Shown piece by piece: positions 57,746-64,000 of a stretch of 64,000 bases of DNA (its first letter is position 1; each line of letters begins with the position of its first letter). The notes below the pieces were generated by a model. That model was not told where the DNA came from. It saw only the letters and a program-made list of their open reading frames with translations, and did not search any database. The DNA is taken from the NCBI GenBank assembly GCA_025403435.1, contig CM046330.1, positions 19,676,239 through 19,740,238 on the forward strand. The letters are read 5' to 3'. The stretch is from Artocarpus heterophyllus. Lineage: Eukaryota > Streptophyta > Magnoliopsida > Rosales > Moraceae. The position numbers and the translations under genes were made by a program.

Positions 57746-58890
57746 GAGCACGTTTGGCTAGAGGGAGGGAGAGGCGTGGAAGAGGATAACTAGGTGGAGA
57801 GAGAGGTCTAATATTCTTTTTTTTAGTTGGAGGAAAAAGAGGAGGGAGAGCAAAGCTGAGGAAATAAAAAGATGGTCTCTCCCCTTAGACCCATTAAAAC
57901 TGTCACCTTTAATGATAGAAGAATCTACCAAATTCATCTTATATACTTTGGTTATTAATACTAATATTTCCTAACGTTTAGATCTCTTTCACTTTACCCC
58001 TAAACTTTCAAAACCCTTCATTCAAATAAACAAAATTAAACTTATGTGATTCGCACATGGGTCAACTGTAAGGAAAAAAATAAGATTTTATTATTTACAA
58101 GTTTTGTTCCTCGTTTACGCTCTCATTAAACTTTTTTTTAATCTGCTCTTATTTAAGAAAGATATAAATACACATTTCTTCTTGATAGTGTTTGCCAAAA
58201 TCTCCTTCATTTTTAATGCATAGTTTATCTTATTTAGCATTTAAATTCAAATAGCGGCAAAGAGTATTGACTCATTAAATCAGACACATTAAAAATGAGA
58301 ATAACTGTGCAAGCAAACCCTTCGTAAACGAGAGTTCAAATAAAAAATCAAGTGATAGTGTAAATGTGAAACAAAATTTAAGAGTCGTAAAATCTCATTT
58401 TTGATTTTTCAGGTGACACATGTATTAATCACGTGGGCTTAATTCTATTTTTTTTAATAGAGAATCAGAAATTTAGGAGAAAAATCAAAGTTTTGAAAGT
58501 TTAGAAGCAAAATAGTAATTTTTGAAATTTAGGAGGGTAAAGTAAGGAGTTTTAAAAGTTCAGAGTAAATTGGTGAGTTTAAAAGTTCATGGGACAAAGT
58601 GAAGACCCTAAAATTTAGGAGCTATAAGTGTTAATAACCCTATATAATTTTAAAAAGTTTATTTGACCCTTAAAAAAATTGTTAATAAGCAATAAAATGA
58701 ATGATATAGTAACTAGAAATGTAATTATTATCTATCATTTCAACTCTTCATCTCTCCTACTAAACAAGTTGAGGAATCGTTATAATCTTTTATATCCTTC
58801 TAATTCTTTCCATACTTGCTACTCTCTATCTCACCAATTTGATTCTCTTTATGCTTTCTACTCTCTATCCCACTAATCAAACAGAGCGCT
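57746..58890. mobile_element. PIF/Harbinger-like non-autonomous element with TAA duplication
   Basis: The left end GAGCACGTTTGGCTAGAGGG and the inverted right end AGCGCTCTGTTTGATTAGTG align imperfectly. TAA flanks both sides (57743-57745, 58891-58893), as in PIF/Harbinger elements. Size 1145 bp. Purine-rich blocks (GGGAGGGAGAGG, GGAGGGAG) follow the left end and CTCTATC-type blocks precede the right end. A second element seems nested within it (57965-58640). No transposase. Confidence 0.5.
57965..58640. mobile_element. MITE nested in the PIF-like element
   Basis: CTTTCACTTTACCCCTAAAC followed by TTTCAAAACCC on the left is mirrored by several copies of the inverse on the right (TTTGAAATTTAGGAGGGTAA, GAGTTTTAAAAGTTCAGAGT, GAGTTTAAAAGTTCATGGGA). 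Multiple subterminal copies of the same word are typical of one common plant MITE group. The target duplication was not resolved. Confidence 0.45.
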
Positions 58891-58893
58891 TAA

Positions 58894-60200
58894 GCGCTTC
58901 GATGTCATGTGTTTGTCAAACTTGAGTTCTGTTGTTTTTTTTTTTTTCTCCTTTTTAACGAAGAATATGAGCTTTTTAGCCTTTCGTTATGTTGGACCCT
59001 TTTTTGAAGGTTCTTTTTAGTAACTTTAGTGATATAACACTCCTTCATTATCATAATTGTGTTTTACCGTTTATTTTTTATTCCTTCATTTATATCAGTT
59101 ATTTTAGCCAAAATACTGATATGAATCACTTGTTTTAGTCAACACTTGCTTGTCTTATCCTACTCAAAATGCTTATAATTAATTATGTCTTTATACTATG
59201 TGTAAGTGTTATATTTCAAACTTTCTCATAGAACTATAAAATTGAAAAACCATGCCACAAAAGTGGTATTTCTCTAATAGACCGGGGGTTTTTTAATTTA
59301 TTAATTTTTTTTACGCTGTAAGTTTTTTTCCACAATTTTGCATGTTAAAATTTTGCTGCTGTGGGCACATCAATTAGAATTTTTCTTAAATGAAATTACC
59401 AGAATAACCATTATAATTGAACAAAAATCTAGGCTACGAGCATTTCACTAATGTTGAAATATTAGAAAAGTTAATTGGCTGAAAGAGGAATATAGAAAGT
59501 GTGGAAATTATACTCCCTTATATACATCTAGCAAATATGAAAATTAAACCCCTTTTAAATTTAAAATTTACTTTAAATCCTCCCCTTCTTGGTTAGATTA
59601 TTTCATTGTGTCTATTCTTATTAAATATTGCCCAAATACTTAATTGTTGGTCGTGGGGGTCGTTCGTGCGTAGCTTTGGAACGGGATTGTTGAATTGAGC
59701 ATTGCTTGTCGGGAAAATAATATTAATAAATAATTTTATTTATTTATTTATTCATTTATTTATTATTATTATTATTGTTATTTTTATTTTTATTTTTATT
59801 TTTATCCCCCATCATCAAATCAGAGCTATAGTTTTTCGACTATCTACGGGCCGCCCCTCGTGAGGGAGGAAGTAATTATATGAGTTTATTTAGCTTAATT
59901 TCATCTAAAACTTCAGTTATAATTAACGTTTTAAATTTAAGAATTGTAACACATGAGAGCTTTATACTATAGTAATTTTTTGCTTTTACTATAGTTACTG
60001 AGAACTTTACACTGTTCACAATTATAACTGGTGGTCTCGAACTAAAGTTTCAAACGCCCTATCAAACTACTCCATTTAAAAAAATTGTATTTTTTAGAAG
60101 GAAAGAACAAATAGCAGATTTAGTTTAAGAATTAGTAAGTAATGTCATATGTTTTTAAAATATGTAGTAAATATCATATCGTAAGAAATTGAGAACAAAA
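58894..60200. other. AT-rich spacer
   Basis: No gene recognised. It holds a TTTAT/ATT microsatellite (59735-59808) and a short GC-rich block (GGGCCGCCCCTCGTGAGGG) at about 59848. Confidence 0.5.
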
Positions 60201-60279
60201 ACCCAAAATACTCTTACCTCTTTTTCCTCCCCATCTCTCCCTCTCCTCCGTCGTCGGCACCTACGATGGCTGGGAAATA

Positions 60280-61020
60280 CAATATTTTTCTAGACATATA
60301 ATATTTTGCAACAACATCACTTAATATCACTGGCACTAACGACATCACCAGCAACCGGGAATTATAGTTTTTCCCCCAAAATTTAGTATTTCTTCAAAAA
60401 AAACCAATGATGTCACTAGACCACAAGTAGCCGAAAAATAAAATATTAACATGAAAATACCATATTTTCATATAAATATAAAAATCTCTCACCAACATTG
60501 TTGGATATCACTTGTATCGGCAATATTTCTAGAAGCCGAGAAATACTATATTAATATGAAAATACAGTATTATTTTCATGTAAATACAAAAATTTTTAGA
60601 CAACATCATCAGACAATTGGTGGTTGAAACATACAGTATTAACATGAAAATATTGTATTCTATGTAAATATGGAAAAAATTACTGCCAATGACGTCACTG
60701 GCAACTAGAAAATGCAATATTAATATAGAAATACTATATTTTTATGTAAATAAAAAAATTTACCAGCGATGTCATTGGACCATCATGACCAAGAAATATA
60801 GTATTTATATGAAAATATGGTATTTTCATGTAAATAAAAAAATTTAGCGGCAACATCATGGGCACAGACAATGTGGCTAGTTATCAGTGAAAGACAATAT
60901 TTTCTTGTAAAATACAAAAATTTACCAATGACTTTGCCAAACTTCACGGGTGCCTGCAATGACATTAGTAGCCAGAAAATACTGTATTTCACTATAAAAT
61001 GTTTGATATTTGTACAAAAA
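60280..61020. repeat. Degenerate 80-110 bp tandem repeat
   Basis: Variants of AATATTAATATGAAAATACA, TTTTCATGTAAATAAAAAAA and TTTACCAGCGATGTCATTGG recur six to seven times at about 78-109 bp spacing, the copies being strongly diverged. Confidence 0.7.
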
Positions 61021-61489
61021 GTTACACCAGAAGAAAATACAAATTATAAAAAAAAAAAGCTTGGAACTCTGCCGCTACACGCTAGCCATCGCCCAAAACA
61101 CACCAGCCACTACCTACCACCTGCTCCTCCTTGATCAGACGATGGCCATCTATACAACCACGTCGACTGTTTGATACGAACATCGAATCTCACATAGAAC
61201 GTTGGATCTTCACGAGCGATAGTGGATCTCACCGTCAAGTTCCTAACAGCAATGTCCTACATGGTTCCTTGATCTTTTGTGGATCTAACCATCAACCTTG
61301 TGAGCGTGCTGGTGGTCAAGATCAACCAGAAGTTCCTTAATCTTCCATGACCACAAGATTCCTTAATCGGAGCTCAATTGAAGGTCGAGATTCCTCTTCC
61401 TCTTTGCCGTCTTCATCGTCAGTGATTTTTTGGCTACATCATGACTTAGGCAAACTCGGCGGCACTGACGCAAGAGAGAGAGACTAAGA

Positions 61490-61490
61490 G

Positions 61491-61531
<41 letters not shown>
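61490..61531. repeat. (GA)n microsatellite
   Basis: About 20 uninterrupted GA units. Confidence 0.9.
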
Positions 61532-61536
<5 letters not shown>

Positions 61537-61869
61537 TGAGAGAGGAGAGAGAAAGAGACAGGAGGAGAAAGAGAATAGACAGAAAATGAGTTGAAAAAAA
61601 TGTTTCAAATGTGTTTTTTTGGAAATTTTAGGGTTTTAATTACTGTAAAATGACGATTTGCTTGCATATCCTATTTATCCTTTTTGTATGTTTTAATCTT
61701 GTTAGCTTTATGACAATGATCATATTTACATATTATACATAATAAGATACCAACCTTTCTAAATTTATAATATTATTTAATCATCATACGTACAAGCTTT
61801 ATGCTCAGTGCTCTTTTCATTTATTAAAAGAATTTCTGTTTCTCAATTTGGTTGATTATGCTGATAAAC

Positions 61870-64000
61870 TGTCACGCCCCGGAGTACGGGAGGTGACGTG
61901 ACAGGATTATTTAAATTAATTAAGAAAGGATCTAATTAAAATCCAGGGTTTAAGGGGGTTAAATTAATATATAAAATGTGGGGTTCATTAAAACACTTTA
62001 TAAAGAGTTCATCTACATTAAACAATTTAGAACATTAAACGAATGAATATTAAAATAATAAAGCCGCGAGTATGGGTTCCACAACCCACAACTTGTGCAC
62101 ACACATGGTACTGACAATATCATAAATACAATCACAGTCCGGATACAAATAAAGTTAAAAATCTTACATGCCTTAATTAAATGATACAAAATATAAATTA
62201 ATCCTCCTATTGCTCCTGAGTTCGGTCTAAAGAATCCTCTCCAAACCTAAATAGGAAACCACCTAGAGGGGGAAATTTAAAACAAATAAAACATGAGCGA
62301 AAGGCTCAGTAGGACTAAGTTTTATAAAAATAACTTAATTTAAATAAACATGACATTATTCATGAGTCATTTAAAAGGAACCTTAAATAAATAAATAAAC
62401 AAATGAATAATTTGAGCAAAGCCGTCCTTACCCAGAACAGCTTACTTGGACAACCAAAAATATCATTTTCTTCTTCCTAGGCAAACCATAATATCACCAC
62501 CGTAGTGGCCCAGCTGGGTTTCGGGACCTGCCCTCAAGGTCGATCGCTACACGACCCGATCTCTGATATGGCATCATGCCTATATTTTTAATACCATTAT
62601 CATTCAAACCCAATTACCGAGTGTTGTCATTTACATTCATTATGAAGTTCATTTCAGTTCATGGTATATTAAAATATAACCGATAAATACATTTTTCAAA
62701 CAACCGTTGAAAACACTTTAATAGAAATCCTCTTCAAAGCCAAATCATTTCAAAACCAGACTATCAAAGAAATAGGGTAGAAGTCCTACCTCAATACTCG
62801 TGCCCCACACCGTAGTCCCGGTCAGCTACACGTTAGCTCCGCGGAACCACGAATGATCCTAGATACAAACTAAGTCGATCAATATCTAGTTCGAGACATT
62901 CTATGTTACTAAATCATTTCATGATGTCCTAGTGTGCCATTTGTACCTTTAAAATCATCCTATAAGGTTGGAGTTTAAATCAGGGTTCAAAACAGTGAAA
63001 ACGGGTGAAAAATCACAAAATTTCCATGCCTCGGTCGCCCTGCCAGACTCCTTGCTTCGGCCTGCCGAACTGCACAGTTTGGCCTGCCGGAAACAAAGTT
63101 CGGTCGGCCGAACAATTTCCAGGTTCGGCCTGCCGGACTGAAGAACACCGGCCTGCCGATCCCTATTCCGGCCTGCCGAACAAGCACTTCGGCCTGTCGA
63201 ACTGGGAAAACCCAGAAATCCCAGCCACGGGTTTCTCGATCCCCAAAATTCAAATCTTGATTCTAACATGTTTTTCTCAAATCCCAGGCATAGAAAACAA
63301 TAATAGTTGATAGAAAAACATACTAGAACATGTTTGGACTCATTTAAACAAGATTTAAACTCAAAAATCTCAAAAATCTGAAAATGTAAAAATAGGGAGA
63401 AAAATAAAAAATCTTGGATTCAATCCGTTTTTCTTCAATCTAAGCTTAGATTCTAGTTGTTCTAAGTTCATTTAACTCAAATCCAAGGTTTTCTAAGCTT
63501 AAACAAACCCAGATCTCAAAAATGCACAAAATTGAAAATTTTGGAAAAAGTTTAGAAATTTCAAAACTAACCTCGAATCGAAGCTTCAATCCGCGTTCTC
63601 GGTTGCTAAATCACGTGCTCGAGCTTCCTCCTTGCTAACCCGAAGCTTGGATTCGAATTTCTTTTCAAAAATTTTGAGAGAGAATTGAGAGAAAATGAGA
63701 GAAGCCGAGAGAGAGAGTGAGAGAGCTCACGGGTGGGAGAGAGGAGAGAGAGATCAGAGAAAGTGAGGAGAGAGGAGGAAGAGAGAGAATAAATAGAGAG
63801 AAACGGTGGGCGGTTTTACTGTACGAAAACCATGTGCCGCCCACGGTTTTGTAAAACGGAGTATTTTTAACATTTTACAAATTGTTATGTTTTAAAACTC
63901 AAAACATCATTTTAAAACAATAAGAAATCATTTGAATTCATCAGATTAACAAAACAACCAAAAATCCAAAATCCAGCCAAATAATCTAATTAATGTTAAA
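61870..64000 (-). repeat. Gypsy-type LTR (family F), truncated by the window
   Basis: The plus strand begins TGTCACGCCCCGGAGTACG, the inverse of a typical gypsy LTR end (GGGGCGTGACA); the five bases before it are TAAAC. Transcription sense is minus: a weak TATA-like CTATTTATTC near 63788-63797 is followed by a long CT-rich leader and a donor-like CGAGGTTAGTTTTG near 63570. An inverse of the CTTAGTCCTACTGAGCC block seen in such LTRs lies near 62305. At 63025-63205 there are eight or so GGCCTGCCGAAC motifs. The right end lies outside the window, so solo or complete cannot be decided. Confidence 0.7.
63025..63205. repeat. Array of TTCGGCCTGCCGAA-type palindromes
   Basis: CTTCGGCCTGCCGAACTG, GTTTGGCCTGCCGGAAAC, GTTCGGTCGGCCGAAC, GTTCGGCCTGCCGGACTG, CCGGCCTGCCGATCC, CCGGCCTGCCGAAC and TTCGGCCTGTCGAACTG follow each other at 20-35 bp spacing. 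The same word is present in copia family A (about 4615-4705, 5709-5770, 17961-18042). Confidence 0.85.

Larger units (their letters stand above)
60200..61680. repeat. Composite repeat block, possibly a large TIR element
   Basis: It starts with a CT-rich stretch (60215-60260), continues with a degenerate tandem repeat (60280-61020), a GC-richer part (61060-61470) and a (GA)n microsatellite (61490-61531). AACCCAAAATACTC near 60200 and TTTTAGGGTTTTAATTAC near 61630 look like weak inverted ends, similar in layout to the element at 15340-16330. Short frames here give low-complexity peptides only. Confidence 0.4.

Noticed and set aside
61363..61608. Serine/leucine-rich 81-codon frame on the minus strand
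   Set aside because: Produced by the (GA)n microsatellite.
62955..63310. Frames of about 90-104 codons on both strands in LTR F
   Set aside because: They span the GGCCTGCCGAAC motif array, which lacks stops because of its composition; no homology seen.

Overview
This window looks like a transposon-dense stretch of a flowering-plant nuclear chromosome, probably a dicot, though the species cannot be named from the sequence. The evidence is plant Ty1/copia and Ty3/gypsy elements with long LTRs, a CACTA (En/Spm) element with a TNP2 transposase and an associated Ulp1-like ORF, a plant hAT element with a BED finger, MITEs, AT-rich spacers, and one intron-containing WRC-domain gene. Nothing is bacterial or organellar.

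Layout. 1-6.33 kb: a decayed copia element (family A) on the minus strand, with partial LTRs at both ends. 6.33-9.25 kb: a decayed gypsy-type gag-like region (minus). 9.25-13.02 kb: an LTR-like block and remains of another copia element (plus), split by a family A solo LTR (10463-12392). 13.0-16.9 kb: a cluster of small terminal-inverted-repeat (TIR) elements. 16.9-20.39 kb: an internally deleted CACTA derivative (B, minus) carrying a family A solo LTR (17485-19474). 20.39-23.55 kb: a 5'-truncated family A copia element with a complete 3' LTR (plus). 23.55-27.27 kb: a gypsy integrase fragment and its 3' LTR (minus). 27.3-42.9 kb: a larger CACTA element (A, plus). It contains a solo LTR inside TNP2 (29337-31204) and a ~3 kb gypsy-like solo LTR (32696-40054); that LTR holds a 4.3 kb hAT element (35622-39936), which itself holds a 214 bp insertion (36554-36767). 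42.9-44.2 kb: an old copia-like LTR. 46717-48407: another solo LTR. 51.5-52.4 kb: a non-autonomous hAT-like element. 52.55-54.3 kb: the only convincing host gene, a three-exon WRC-domain protein. 54.5-61.8 kb: AT-rich DNA with MITEs and degenerate tandem repeats. 61870-64000: the start of another gypsy-type LTR that runs off the window.

Every transposon protein seen is broken by stops, frameshifts or deletions, so no element here appears autonomous. The host gene probably encodes a small nuclear protein. The most useful observations are the target-site-duplication-supported nesting order, five solo LTRs (four with perfect 5 bp duplications, one at 4/5) and no full-length LTR retrotransposon, a palindromic motif (TTCGGCCTGCCGAA type) shared by otherwise unrelated copia and gypsy elements, the GGGCC-rich arrays at the hAT ends, and the 214 bp insertion with a GC-rich hairpin. 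I did not find a convincing new biological system beyond these mobile-element structures.
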